A stretch of DNA of 64,000 nt from Ceratothoa steindachneri (GCA_963969495.1 OZ018317.1:219050691-219114690), one strand, 5' to 3'; shown: positions 32,221 through 43,060, counted from the stretch's first letter. The notes: a model not told the origin generated them from the sequence alone. Numbers and translations are program-made.

Positions 32221-32540
32221 TAACTATGGATGTTACAATATGAAAACGCACCATAATTGGTTAAACGCTGCATCGGTGAAGGCACTAAGAGAGAGAAATG
32301 ATTAGGAGGCATTTCATAAAAATCCGGTTTTACCTAATATTTGAAACAATAAAGAAAATACCCTTATTGAATCTGTAGGTTTAAACTGAAGTCACTACGA
32401 AATATGAATCTTTTCCTCTATTGCTGTATAGGTGCTTAAATGGTCGTACTGTGGTGCTAATGTTATATAATAGGTAGGCTGCTGGCATCAAATTTCAGAA
32501 TTTAACAGGCCCATCGAGAAACTCCATTAATGTGTCTAAT
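32220..32540. other. unassigned
   Basis: No ORF or repeat identified between the SINE and the minisatellite. Confidence 0.4.
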
Positions 32541-32725
32541 GTGAGAATAAGGAGATGAAAATATGTATGTTAATTTGTATATATTAATTTTTTTAGAGAA
32601 TAAGGAAATGAAAATACATATGTTAATTTGTATAAATAGAGATGAGGCAAGATAAAAATATATATGTTAATTTGTATATATTAATTTGTTTAGAGAATAA
32701 GAAAATGAAAATAAATATGTTAACG
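32541..32725 (+). repeat. minisatellite, about three ~55-60 bp units
   Basis: Unit: GAGAATAAGGAAATGAAAAT, then ATATGTTAATTTGTATATAT and TAATTT(G)TTTA. Units start near 32541, 32595 and 32645 (diverged start), with a partial fourth near 32692. Confidence 0.85.
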
Positions 32726-33055
32726 CGGAAAGCGTTCGTATATATAATATTGAATCAGGTCGGACACCTGAGTCATTACGAGGTCACACATAAACAAACA
32801 TTCGTGTCTTTTGAAAGATTTATAAAAAAAAACGGGAGGCTACAAAGCAATTGAGCAAATGCAGCCTTTGACCAAGAGAAATTTTAACACGAGCTGTAAC
32901 GAGCGAATCCTTTAATAAAGATAAAACTATTGGAAATCTGTAGAACCAGACCACTGGGGTCCTCCCCCACGGACAAGTCTAGGTCACGCCCCTTAGAAAA
33001 CGAATACATATATAGTCAGGCATTTATTATTTCAGGAGTCAAAGGACAACCAGAG
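32726..33055. other. unassigned
   Basis: No convincing gene; a 70-codon ORF overlapping the minisatellite is incidental. Confidence 0.4.
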
Positions 33056-33788
33056 TTAGAGAAATTATTATTATTATTCTGAGAGCTACCAAAGCCTTCC
33101 TCCAGGGTGCAAAAAACAACTGCTAAATTGATTCCACCCAAAATACCAAAATAGTACTGAAAAGAGGCAAAGGCAGCCATGGAGAAAGTGAAGGATAATA
33201 GTAAACCAAGATGAATAATAAATATTAGAAGATGATAAAAAGCTACTCTTTCAAAAATGCATTCACACGTGACTTAAATGAAGAAATATCACTTGAGTGT
33301 ACAATCTCGTTGGGTAAAGAATTCCACGTTTTGATTAACGATGGTATAAAACACCGTGAAAACTGTGTATTACTAACATTCATAAAATTCATATCCAATT
33401 CCTTAAGATTAAGAGCAAACATGGTCACGCAAATTGGATTAAAAGAATCAGGCAGAGTTGCGTGCAACGGATGCTGAATAGTATCAAATACCTTGACGCG
33501 AATGATCCAAATCAAGCGACAGAGCTGGTGATATAAACTTAATAGAATTCAACGCTCTGTCCAACAACTTGAGATGACAATTAGTGGCAGACATCCAAAC
33601 ACGAGCACAATACTCAAAATGAGGCAGAATGAAGGCATAAAAAGACTTAATAACTGTAGAGCCACAAGCAAAAGTGCTGTAACACTTACGAAGTAATCCA
33701 GACTTCTGTGAACTTGAGGGGGACAAGAAACGAATATGCTTCTCAAAAGTTAGTTTCGAGTCAAGAATACCTCAAGAAGACGTAAATC

Positions 33789-34289
33789 TGTAGGGGTGCG
33801 AAAATGTATCAGAGAAATTCCTTCCAACTCGATAATATAAATGGCCGATAAAATTACCAACCCAGACTAAAGCCGGTCGTGAGGCTAGACTATTGGCGTT
33901 CAAATCCAACGATACCGTGTTCAAAACTCAAGAGGCCAAAAACTTTTATGAAGAAATCTCAAGAAGAAAACGAAAGTCACGGAAAACGGAAGAAAACGTT
34001 CTAAGGACTAACTCATAAAATCAACAAGAATCAAGAAGCACGAAGAAATCATCAAGCCAAATAAATGGAAGAAAATGAATATGCATCAAGAAAGACAACG
34101 AAGATTAAAGACCAACCCAGCTCGAGAAGAATACGAAAGTGAAGAAAATGCTTGAAGGGCCAACTTAAAGAAATAAGGAATTCCACTCAAGAAAAAGAAA
34201 ATTTCGAGGAAGGCACCTGTATCGAGAAAAGCAAGTATTGATAAAATAAAATATATGGGGATAAGAAGGATTCCCCCCCTATCCCTCCA
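33789..34289 (+). repeat. 5' LTR of the compact element
   Basis: TG...CA, 501 bp. A/G-rich middle with many GAAGAAAA-type words, ends CCCCCCTATCCCTCCA. Differs from the 3' LTR by scattered substitutions and compensating indels, which implies some age. Confidence 0.9.
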
Positions 34290-34593
34290 TAACTGGTGAC
34301 CCTCAACGGTCGAACAATCTTCTGATTTTCGTTACAATTGCACCTGCCCTCCTACTAGAGATTTAAGAAAAGGTGCTGCTGGGAACTTCGGAGACCCGGG
34401 GAATGAGAAGCCATTACTCATTGATTAGAGACAAGACTTCGTTCGCTCTCCTCAATCCCACTGAATTATTAGCTCCACTCATCCCGCAGACTCGGAGGCC
34501 GTAGGAGGGAGAGCTACTACTCCTCGATTAAGAAATCCAAGACTAGTCTCTCCCAATTTCTCAAATTCGCTCCGCTTTCTAGAAAGGGACCTG

Positions 34594-35094
34594 TGTAGGG
34601 GTGCGAAAATGTATCAGAGAGATTCCTTCCAACTCGATGATATAAATGGCCGATAAAATTACCAACCAAATACGGACTAAAGCCGGTCGTGAGGCTAGAG
34701 TATTAGCGTTCAAATCCAACGGTACCGCGTTTGAAACTCAAGAGTCCAAAAACTTTTATGAAGATCACCTCAAGAAAGAAAACGGAAGAAAACGGCTTAA
34801 AGGACTAACTCTACAAGAATCAGGAAGAAGCTCAAAGGATTCAACCCCCAAGGTAAATGGAAGAAACTGAAGATGCATCGAGAAAGAAACACGAAGATTA
34901 AGGACCAACCCAGCCAAGAAGAATACGGAAGGGGAAGACAAACTTTTGAAGAGGCAACTTAAATAAAAAAAAGGAAATTCAGTCAAGAAAATGAAAAGGC
35001 AATTCGAGGAAGCCAACCTGCATAGTGAAAATCAAGATGAACAATAATATTGATAAATAAATAAATGGGGATAAGAAGGATATGCCCCCCCCCA
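34594..35094 (+). repeat. 3' LTR of the compact element
   Basis: TG...CA, 501 bp, ending in a C-run and CA. Preceded by the purine tract at 34581-34589. Confidence 0.9.
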
Positions 35095-35879
35095 TAAATC
35101 ATCCAATTCCTCAATAAGTTCATCTGATATGTACAAACTGGGATGGACTGGATCCATTGCACGGGATCTACTAATAATAATAGAATGCGTCTTATTATCA
35201 TTAAGCTTCATGCCCCAAAGTGGACACCAAGAGGTAATCTTGGCTAAATCCCTATTTAGAGATGCTGCAACTTCTCCTCTGTTACATGGAGACAGAAATG
35301 AGGAGTAAAGAGTTGTGTCATCAGCATACGATAGGTTAATGCCCAAGTCAGGTGGGAATTATAAAAAATAAGGGACCAAGAACGCTCCCTTATGGAACGC
35401 CTGAGACCACAGGCACAGAAGCAGAATAGGTCCCATCAACAGAAACACGCTCAGATTTATTTGTCAAAAAATTCTTAAAAATATTAAGAAGGCTTCCACC
35501 AATACCATAAAGTTGCAATTTATAAATCTGAGCTTTATGATTAACAATGTCACAGGCTGAGCTGAACTCAATAGCTACAATATGCGACTGATGCCCACGG
35601 TCCAAAGAGGACTGAAGGTCATGGGTTAGTGTTAGGAGTGCATGGCAAGTTCCCAATCTCTTGCGGAACCCAAATTGTGAACCAGGTATCACACCGATTT
35701 TGTCACAATACAGGGTCAATCGTTTAGCAAGGAGCCTCTCAAAGATCTTAGATAAGATAGGTGTGATTGAGATGGGACGGTATTCAGATGATAAGGTTGA
35801 AGCCGATGCTCCCTTTGGAATGGTAGTAATATTTGCTTTACGCTAACAAGAAGGAAAAGAACCAGTAGGAAAGGAGATC

Positions 35880-36410
35880 TCAAACGGCGGAGTTTCGGAC
35901 TCTTTATTTAGGGCGTATAACTCGGGTTGCTTCGGCGTCAGATTAATTCGAAACGGTCGTGTCGTGTATTCAGGCGAGCCTATTCCAGTTTTTTAGGTGG
36001 GACCTTAACTGTCTGCGACTGCGACCGTGACTTTATTTGTGAATGTGCCCGTGACTGTGCCTAATTGGATTACTGTAAGAGTGTCCTTTTCGGTCTACCA
36101 AAGATGGTATATGCAGTGGCGCACACCGAGGGCGTGGCCTACCATTAGCCAATGATGTTGTTTGGGCTGAGCCTCCACCACTTTGTGTTAATTTGTGTGT
36201 CCACTGTGATAGAGATTCATTTTATATCGAAAACCAAAAATACTACTGCGATTTTCGCGGTTTCCCAATAGCAAATAATGGCCACTACTATCGTGTATTC
36301 GGCTCTGCAGCTGCTACCAAGCTTGTTTATACAGCTGACCTTTCATCGTAACTGTGGGAATCGCTTTACTTCGTTCCACTGTGTATATGTGTGTACATGT
36401 GAACAGATTT
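35880..36410 (+). repeat. dispersed repeat S, copy A (~520 bp)
   Basis: Collinear with 48650-49165 in the same orientation. Landmarks: CAAACGGCGGAGTTTCGGAC, GTGCCCGTGACT, GGCGCACACC, TACCATTAGCCAATGAT, GATAGAGATTCATTTTAT, CGGTTTCCC..TAGCAAATAATGGCC, CAGCTGACCTTT and CTTACTTCGTT..ACTGTGTATGTG. No ORF. The size, lack of coding sequence and defined ends would fit a solo LTR, but no terminal duplication could be shown. Confidence 0.8.
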
Positions 36411-36799
36411 GATGACGTGTGAAAGTCTTGAGTTTATTCTTCTCGCCTCTTAGAACATATCTAAACTTAATCTTGAATCCTTATTATAACTATTCAGTTA
36501 AAAACCTTTACTCAAATAAGCTTATTATTAAAAAAAAACATGAACAAATTTTCATAATTGATAGTTGAAGAAACTTGAGGATTGTTCCTTCCCTTATTTA
36601 GGGTTGCCAACTCTGTCAAGTTTCAATAAAGGAGAAATAATAAAATATGTATATACATATTTTTTAATTTCATTCCTCTATAGACCCTAAAACTAAAATG
36701 TACTTCTTTTTTTAACTTAGTAAAATATATTTTTTTTAATTATACTTGTTCTGGTTTTTGCGGACTTGAACAATTGGGTGTCATCTTTTGTTTTTTCAG
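36411..36799. other. unassigned, AT-rich
   Basis: Contains the possible 3' end of the hAT remnant. No feature supported. Confidence 0.4.
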
Positions 36800-38700
36800 C
36801 AAATTCTAGACAATTATCTTTCAAGGTGAAGTATATGAAAAGTTAATTTGTCATTAGTTTTACGGAGCATCTGTTTCTTTCATTCGTCATTTAGATGACA
36901 TTACATTAAAAATCCTTTCACAGTATGCGGATGTTCCAGGAATTGAAAGCACAAATGAAACTATTTTTAAAATATTCACACACTTAAAATCATCCCTTTT
37001 AAAATCAAGTTTCATTTGTTGCTTGTTGTTTTGCACCTTGTAAAGAGTTCAGACCTTTAAATAGTATTAATAGTATCTTATAGCTTCAACTCTTCAGCAA
37101 CTTCATCAAATTTCTGGTATTTTGGAGAATGAATTGTAAAAAACTTAGATTTGATAACTTCCCAAATGTTGAATTTTCATCAAAGTTGATTTTTTTTCCA
37201 AATATGTAATTGATGAAATAAGAAATAACTTAAAGTCCAATAATCTTTCGATCCTCAACAGTATCTAAATTTTTCATAAGTTGGTGAACATGATAACCAA
37301 AAAAGTCCTCAGCATATAAAAATTTTAAGTTATTTCTTAAATTAGCCAAAATATTGAAAACATCTGCTGCTGAAGTTTAATTTTTCTCAAGTCATTCAAA
37401 GATAGTGTAAATATATCCATTGCATGTTGCTGATGGTATTCCCGAGGGTTAGCAGTTTAGAAGAGAAATAACTTAGGGGGTGAACCTGGGTTACCCGTAA
37501 AGAGGTGTCGGACTAAGGCGTTTGAGGCCTCACCGTCGAGTTTGCTCTGACTCCCAAAGTTCTTACGGAAAATCCGTATATAGGTTGGGTTCTAAAGGTA
37601 ACTTGGTTATCACTAGGTTAAAGGAAGGACTCGAAAGGAAAATGGTGTTTTGTAGTTTTTATTCTTGGCTTAGGTCTACGTACCTTAATTAATGCAAGCG
37701 AGATAGTTGAGTCTTACGTGGCTTTGTTGTAGTTTCTCTCTACGTTAGATAGCTGGGGCTAAGGAGGGCTGGATTTAAGGATGAGGAACGGACTCGTGAC
37801 GCCAATAAGATTAATGTGAATCCTGAATCAAGAGAGATGAATGTATCCTACTAATAGTAGTGATGCTACTCCTCCTGGGAATTCTCTGCCCGTCTTATTT
37901 ATACGAACCTCCATTAAGGGGGCGTGACTTAACTTAGCTATCCTTAACCAGAGCGCAAGGTGGGCCTCATAGGTCAAAGCATCTTCGTTTGTTCCTTTGT
38001 TGAGACTACTGGACGCAGTCAAAGGGTGTGTGTGTTTCAGTATAGACACATTTGGCCGCATCCGGGCTGGCATCGATAGCAAGGTGATAGCAAAGTTGGT
38101 TTTGAGATTTTTCAGGTCCACTTCAACTTTAGCTGGTCAAACACGACTCCGTTCCCGCTGCCTCGTTATCTTGTTTTGAGACCTTTCGGCTCAAATCTGT
38201 TTCCTCGCGTATGTATTTTTGTGTATTCGCGTGGGAAACTCCAATTATTTGCTTGTCTTCTTACACTCATGTTTTTCTTGATACATGTACAATTATGATT
38301 TAACATTATATATATGCATTTCGCTTGATTCTACATTAGTTCATTGCTACTACATGGCATATTATTTCAGTAGTAAATATGTATGCCCAATTTCAAGATT
38401 TCATAGGTCCAACAGGGTGTTCATTTGTGAGTTTCCTCATTTAGCTTACTTCACCTTGACATTCGGGCGTCACTACATTGCGAGAACAACAAATAAAATA
38501 AATTTCAATAACTTTGGGAATTTCTGTTGAATCATCCTTAATTGAAAGAAGGTCTAGAGATATCACTTGGTCTGCTGAAGAAATAAGAACTTAAGGCTTT
38601 CCAAGAAAGTTAAATTTTTTCAATGCATGGCTGCAGAGATAGCCACTTAGCAGATACATGTCGAAGAATTTCACTAAATTCTGTTTCTGCATATGAATGA
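36800..38700 (-). pseudogene. second hAT transposase remnant, interrupted
   Basis: Minus strand. An upstream piece at 38700-38545 reads AETEFSEILRHVSAKWLSL and a QPCIEKI-like continuation, the middle of a SCAND3/ZBED-like hAT transposase. A downstream piece at 37430-36840 reads in shifting frames: MFSIFWLI, DFFGYHVHQLMKNLDTVEDR, LKCVNILKI-like and VLSIPGTSAYCERIFNVMSS near 36935-36875, the C-terminal dimerisation block. About 1 kb of unrelated DNA (37440-38540) separates them. Many stops and frameshifts. It belongs to a different hAT branch from the copy at 30.6 kb. Confidence 0.75.
37440..38540. other. unidentified insert within the hAT remnant
   Basis: Roughly 1.1 kb with higher GC in its first 800 bp (37470-38270) than the flanks. 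ORFs of 97 codons (minus, 37828-38121) and 81 codons (plus, 38285-38530) show no motif. It may be a solo LTR or a non-autonomous element. No flanking duplication was found by eye. Confidence 0.5.
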
Positions 38701-40185
38701 AAATCTTTAATTATTATTATTATTTGAGATAATGACCACAAGATTTTTGTGGGAAAAGCCTAGCGGCCATGAACTTGAAACAAGCTCCCACAGAACACAG
38801 TGTCCATATGTCAAGTAAGAAAGAATGAATGCTAGAAGCAAGAAATTGAAATGTGTAAATAAATAAATAAATAAGTTTAAAATTATTAAAATCAAATCAA
38901 TATTAAAATTATGAGGCAGTAGCACCCACCCTTAATCTAGCATTGCAACCTCGTTTGAAGATATTAAGATCTTCCTGCATAACTTCTGCAGGAAGATCAT
39001 TCCACTGCTTTACCGTACTTGGCAAAAAGCAACGCTGAAACTGTGAAGTGCGGCAGCGGGGAATGCATAGTGCATGTGGATGTTGTCCATCCGCAAACCT
39101 TGTTGCTCTAGCAAGAGGCAGAGGCTCAGGAATTAAAAATGATAGTGGCAATTCCCTACTGGAGTAGTATTTATGAAATATCGACAAACATGAAATCATC
39201 CGTCGATGATCCAAGTCATAGCTAGCCCCATCAGGAAAAAGGAACCTGCCTCCACGAGCAACCCTATCTAAGAGAAAAAGATCTCTGGCAGATGCGGATA
39301 TCCAAACTGGAGAACAATACTCAAGAAGAGGGAGAACAAAGGACCTGAAACAAGTGACATTAATATCTTCATTATAATAGATATATGAGGTCTTGTGCAC
39401 AATACCAAGTTTTCAGGCAGCGTTAGCAGATACATTTAAAAGACTCCTCTCAAAAGTCAGGTGAGAATCATAGGTAATGCCAAGGATCGTTAGGGATTCC
39501 GACTCAGCAAGAAGTGTATCTTCAACACAAAGTGAAGGATGAGGCGGCTCATTGGTAGGAGATCTACTAGCCAAGAGGGTCTTAGTTTTATTTGAATTAA
39601 GCTTCATAACTCAACGATCACACCATTTCCTATTTCTTTTTCTAAATCACGATTTAGACTCATGGCAACTTAGTTTCTCATTGCTGGAGACCTGACTACT
39701 CCAACAAGTGTAGTATCATCTGCATACTGAACAACTTTGATTTCAAGACCTTGTACCAAATCACTAGTGTATACTAAAAACAACAAAAACCCAAGAACAC
39801 TGCCTTATGGAACTCCAGACACAACACGTCTAAGTTCACTAAAAACTCCATCTACGACAACAAGTTGCTGCCGATCTATTAAAAAGTCGTTAAGTAGTCC
39901 TAGGTTCTAGCCACCTATTCCAAGGTTTTGTAGTTTAAAAACAAGTGCTTTTTGGTTAACACGATAAAAAGCAGCACTAAAATCAATCTGAACTAATCAA
40001 GATTCAAAACCCTTGTCAAGATTATATTGAAATACTACAAGTCAAATCAAAAAGGGCATCACAAGTACCCAGCTGCCTCCTATATGCATACTGACTTCTA
40101 GCCAGTAAGCCATTCGACTCCAGGTATCTATATAAGGGCTTAAATATCAGCTTCTCAGCAACCTTAGAGAGTATAGGAAGTATTG
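38700..40185 (-). pseudogene. family R LINE, copy 2 (RT and 3' UTR)
   Basis: Minus-strand RT from about 40180: LYRYLESNGLLARSQYAYRR, QKALVFKLQNLGIGG, VVVDGVFSELRRVVSGVP, catalytic QYADDTTLVGVV near 39740, then 39607-39413 MKLNSNKTKTLLASRS and 39400-38909 FRSFVLPLLEYCSPVWISAS, QFQRCFLPSTVKQWNDLP, ending VGATAS. The 3' UTR ends near 38705 in CTCAAATAATAATAATAAT. Several stops. The same family as 33060-35880. Confidence 0.82.
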
Positions 40186-40189
40186 AGGA

Positions 40190-40770
40190 GGACTTTGCAC
40201 AATGGCGGAGTCAGGTTCGGTGCTTGGCACTGAGCCTAGGTCCTTGCCAATGGAAGGTCCTACCGTCTGGGGCCGGATTCCCTCAGGGACCATGTCCATC
40301 CCAGGTGGTGCCTCAATGTGGCCATCCCCCACCACAGGACATCACAGGTCCCATTGGTAAGAGTGTCGTTTGTCGGAGAAGAGAGGGAGGCACGTATGCT
40401 AACCCCTTCTAAGCTCGCAGGTCTTTAGAGGGAAGAAGCCGACGGGGCCTGTCTTCCATCCTCCCTCTAAGAGGGTTGGCTCTATCGTGCCGCTCCCACC
40501 GAGAGCGGTCGATTATGGGCAGCCTGCCTTTCTTGGCAGTCCCATTAAAAGTAAAGAGGGGACTGCCACTGAAAAGAGTGAGGCACCCGAGGGCACCTCC
40601 AGAGAAGGGGGTGAGGGAGTAGTAAGCCTCCTTTGCGGTTGAAAAGTTTTGACGGTCCCCTGCAAAATCACAGGGAGGGGGATGGAACCTCAATTCTTAC
40701 AGTGGAGCTGCCCGAGGGCGGCTCCGATGATGATCGAAGAGAAGGTGAGTGAGTATGTTTTTTAACTTTA
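40190..40770 (+). pseudogene. family K-like LINE: end of ORF1 and start of EN
   Basis: GC-rich plus-strand reading in one main frame: MAESGSVLGTEPRSLPMEG near 40203, then KRVGSIVPLPPRAVDYGQPA and SPIKSKEGTATEKSEAPEGT. After a stop comes FLQWSCPRAAPMMIEEKVSE near 40690-40750. 'LQW.C.G' opens the endonuclease of many Jockey/I-type elements, so this looks like the ORF1 tail running into ORF2. The rest of the EN is absent. It abuts the 5' end of family R copy 2, which lies on the other strand. Confidence 0.45.
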
Positions 40771-41392
40771 TCATTGGGGGCCAGGGGGACCCTGTTTTAA
40801 ATACAGGATGCAAACGCTAATCACCCCACGCAGTAGCCTGCTCTGCGAGGGGTGAGTACGGGGCTGGCAGAGCCAGCTGCCGCCATTTGGGGGACACTCC
40901 TCCCGCCAAGTGGCATAGCAGCCCATCGGCATGGCGGCTCCACCTTGGGCACGGCATAAAATGGATAGAGGTTGAAAGGAGAAAGAAAGGGAAAGTGAGG
41001 TAGGTATGGGTGGGGATGAAGCAGATTGTTAAAAACCCACCACCCCAGACTGGAGCTCAGAGGTGAAGCAACATTGTCTCCTCCCCTCTCAGGCACGATC
41101 CGGGATAGTTGGGTGAGAAGAAGCTAGTCGCATTTACCCTGTGAAATTAGGGGCAGACCAGAGAAAGTTGTGGGAGAGGTTGTAGGAAAAGTGAGGAAGT
41201 AGGGGAGAAAACAGGAGAAGAGGCAAAGCTGGGGCCGGACGCTGAGTCCCGTCAACCCGGCGGCCAGGAAGGCAATTTTTTTTTTATTTAAGGGGCTATC
41301 TGGTGCCAGGAAGGCAAATCGCCGCGCCCATTATGGAACTGGATTAGCGAATCGTCCGAATGTGGTATGGGGGGTAGCTGTGGTTCTAGATT

Positions 41393-41428
<36 letters not shown>

Positions 41429-41640
41429 GATAGGTGAAGATGGTAGCGTTAGCCTGTGGTGGCTTGAATATGGTACGTCAGCAGTTATCGGGGTTGCTCT
41501 CTGAGGAGAATGCATGTGAGGTTGTCGACGGCCTCGGCGGTGAACCATCCAAGTAATACTCCTACCCGATGTTGTTTGACACTGACAATCTCGTTACAGT
41601 GCCCCACGTCCACCCGACACTGACATGAGGCTGACCTCCA
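40771..41640. other. unassigned, contains (ATT)n at 41394-41428
   Basis: G-rich plus-strand text with no motif. A perfect ATT microsatellite of about 12 units lies at 41394-41428, and a 9-bp T run at about 41278. Confidence 0.5.
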
Positions 41641-41708
41641 ATTGTTCAAGGTATAGAGATACCCTCTAGAGCCTTCCTATAAATAATAATAATTCTGGAG
41701 AAATTATG

Positions 41709-41746
<38 letters not shown>

Positions 41747-41750
<4 letters not shown>

Positions 41751-41899
41751 ACAAATCCCAAAGGGAAAATTAATACGAGGATTCCAACTACTTTTGAAAT
41801 TTATTTCGAGTTCTTTATCAAGGAATGATAAAAAACTCGAAATAAAGTTCGAAAGTACTTGGAATCCTCGTATTAATTTTCCCTCTGGGCTTTGTTGCA
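41747..41899. repeat. 153-bp palindrome between (TA)n arrays
   Basis: Arms 41747-41820 and 41826-41899 (74 nt each, about 68 matching) around a 5-nt loop, aggaa. Each arm includes AAAATTAATACGAGGATTCC and, next to the loop, CTCGAAATAAA with (T)GATAAA on its other side. It stands between TA arrays like the 28.9-kb palindrome but with a different sequence. A 40-bp tail (41900-41938) separates it from the right TA array. Confidence 0.88.
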
Positions 41900-41934
41900 T
41901 TTATTGCATACTCACGCGATACTTTGTGAGTTTT

Positions 41935-41938
<4 letters not shown>

Positions 41939-42010
<72 letters not shown>
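41939..42010. repeat. (TA)n microsatellite
   Basis: About 72 bp TA, between the palindrome and the SINE 3' end. The array left of the palindrome is 41712-41746. Confidence 0.98.
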
Positions 42011-42013
<3 letters not shown>

Positions 42014-42200
42014 CATCTTAAACCCCTTTCAAAGAGAAAACGGAATAATTTTTCCTTGCAGTAATATTTTTATTACCTTTTTCGACAAAATCCGTGCAGG
42101 GAAGCGATTCGAACCAGGCACACTGAGGCAGCGAGCACCGCTTTGATCACAGTTAAAAATATGCCGTTAGTACACTACGCTACGCAGAGAACCAAAAAAT
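42011..42200 (-). mobile_element. tRNA-derived SINE (SINE2)
   Basis: On the minus strand: CTGCGTAGCGTAGTGTACTA near 42195-42170 (A-box-like), then GGTTCGAATCGC at 42105-42116 (near-perfect B box), giving an internal pol III promoter at tRNA-like spacing. The body continues to AAAAATATTACTGCAAGG and ends at the TA array at 42010. It is not a functional tRNA because an acceptor stem and anticodon arm cannot be folded. Unrelated in body to SINE1. Confidence 0.68.
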
Positions 42201-42835
42201 TTTCCGAATAGAATAGCTTTTAGGGAACAATTTCGCAAGCTCGAACGGAGACTATAAAAGAAATAGAAAATTAATTGGGAATTCAAAGAATAAATGAGGA
42301 ATAGTTAAACGCGTGGCAGATATACAAATGTATATATCTCTCAAAGTACATATATACAAATGTATATATATATCTCTGAGGAGAGTCCCAGAGGGGATTA
42401 GGCTACTTATTTTTAACTCAAATCCCTCAATTATAGAGCAGATAGCCATAGCCGCCGATTAAATATTTGCTACCCCCTACGTGAATTGGAGCAACAGCCA
42501 AAATAATGGCCCAACTACCAACACTTCGATTTTTCAGATTCGGTGAACGACGAGTTCCTCTGGCGACTGGTCGGAGCGTTCAAGGGTTCCAACTTATCTA
42601 TCGAGGGACCTTGAAACTTCAATACGGAGGATGGAAATTGACATCCAGCGGTTAAAACTTCAACTGGGATCACAGAGCGAGCACAGACATGTGTTGGGCG
42701 ATCGGAGGCGCAGGTCTCAGTCTGGTTCCCAAGGGAAAAAACAACGAGTGCATCCACGCACAAAAGGTGAGAAGCAGCGAAATTTTCAACCTCATTCTTC
42801 CGCCTATTCTCATAACCTTCCACACCATCAGGGCT

Positions 42836-43060
42836 TATGCTGGTGCCATCAAAGGTATGGTAACAACGCTGTACGCTGAACACAGCCTTGTAACCAACAT
42901 TATGCTTTTTCCCACACTGCCGGTAGTAGTCTCCCAAAGCATAATGGAATTTTCACCCAATCTACTCAATGGTGCTGGTACCATAACAAATATGGAACAC
43001 AGGCTGTAAAATGCTTACAATTAGTACCACCTCCTTCACATAATCTCAACTATCCACTTC
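42836..43060 (+). pseudogene. gypsy gag nucleocapsid: two CHCC-type knuckles
   Basis: First knuckle near 42839: CWCHQRYGNNAVR, where the third zinc-binding cysteine is replaced by a TGA stop, then TQPC. Second near 42970-43012: CWYHNKYGTQAVKC, followed by LQLV in place of the fourth cysteine. C-X2-H-X9-C-X3-C is the unusual knuckle of CsRn1-clade gypsy elements and binds genomic RNA. Two in tandem is unusual and suggests a local duplication. Gag upstream (42500-42835) is poorly readable. Confidence 0.72.

Larger units (their letters stand above)
33789..35094 (+). mobile_element. compact non-autonomous LTR element (TRIM-like), 1306 bp
   Basis: Two direct repeats of exactly 501 bp (33789-34289 and 34594-35094), both starting TGTAGGGGTGCG and ending in CA, enclose only 304 bp. 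The interior begins TAAC then TGGTGACCC (34294-34302), a tRNA-primer-like site also found in the gypsy element at 15 kb. It ends with a purine tract, AGAAAGGGA (34581-34589). A perfect 6-bp duplication, taaatc, flanks the element (33783-33788, 35095-35100). One of the six bases may be chance, giving the usual 5. No ORF above 75 codons matches gag or pol, so a gypsy relative must supply proteins. Confidence 0.92.
33243..35860 (-). pseudogene. family R copy 1 reverse transcriptase
   Basis: Fingers near 35850-35700: ANITTIPKGASAS, SEYRPISITPILSKIFERL. 35719-35390 continues DKIGVIPGSQFGFRKRLGTC, EFSSACDIVNHKAQI (palm aspartates kept) and SVPVVSGVP. 35346-35101 has the catalytic LSYADDTTLYSS near 35320, then WCPLWGMKLNDNKTHS. 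After the inserted element: 33726-33484 KSGLLRKCYSTFACGS, AFILPHFEYCARVW, and 33515-33243 QFSRCFIPSLIKTWNSLPNE. The YADD box is intact. Frameshifts at 33770, 33515 and 35380 break the ORF. Confidence 0.85.
33060..35880 (-). mobile_element. family R LINE, copy 1, interrupted by a compact LTR element
   Basis: Minus-strand RT-bearing LINE, 5' truncated at 35880 where a dispersed repeat begins. The RT runs 35860-35100, is broken by the LTR element 33789-35094, and resumes 33788-33243. The 3' UTR ends near 33065 in GCTCTCAG and (AAT)n, the same tail style as copy 2 at 38700. CR1/RTE-like features are seen, but no endonuclease survives to place it. Confidence 0.82.
41643..42465 (+). repeat. 5' LTR of the gypsy element, with nested inserts
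   Basis: Start defined by similarity to 46555-46614, end by the primer-like site at 42468. Contains (TA)n 41712-41746, a hairpin element, (TA)n 41939-42010 and a minus-strand SINE. The native LTR is therefore much shorter than this span. Confidence 0.6.

Noticed and set aside
42050..42200. A functional tRNA gene
   Set aside because: A and B boxes are present but no acceptor stem or anticodon arm can be folded and a long 3' body follows; better called a SINE.
42515..42937. 140-codon minus-strand ORF opposite the gypsy gag
   Set aside because: Lies antisense to the gag region whose knuckles read on the plus strand; no domain recognised, so treated as a shadow.
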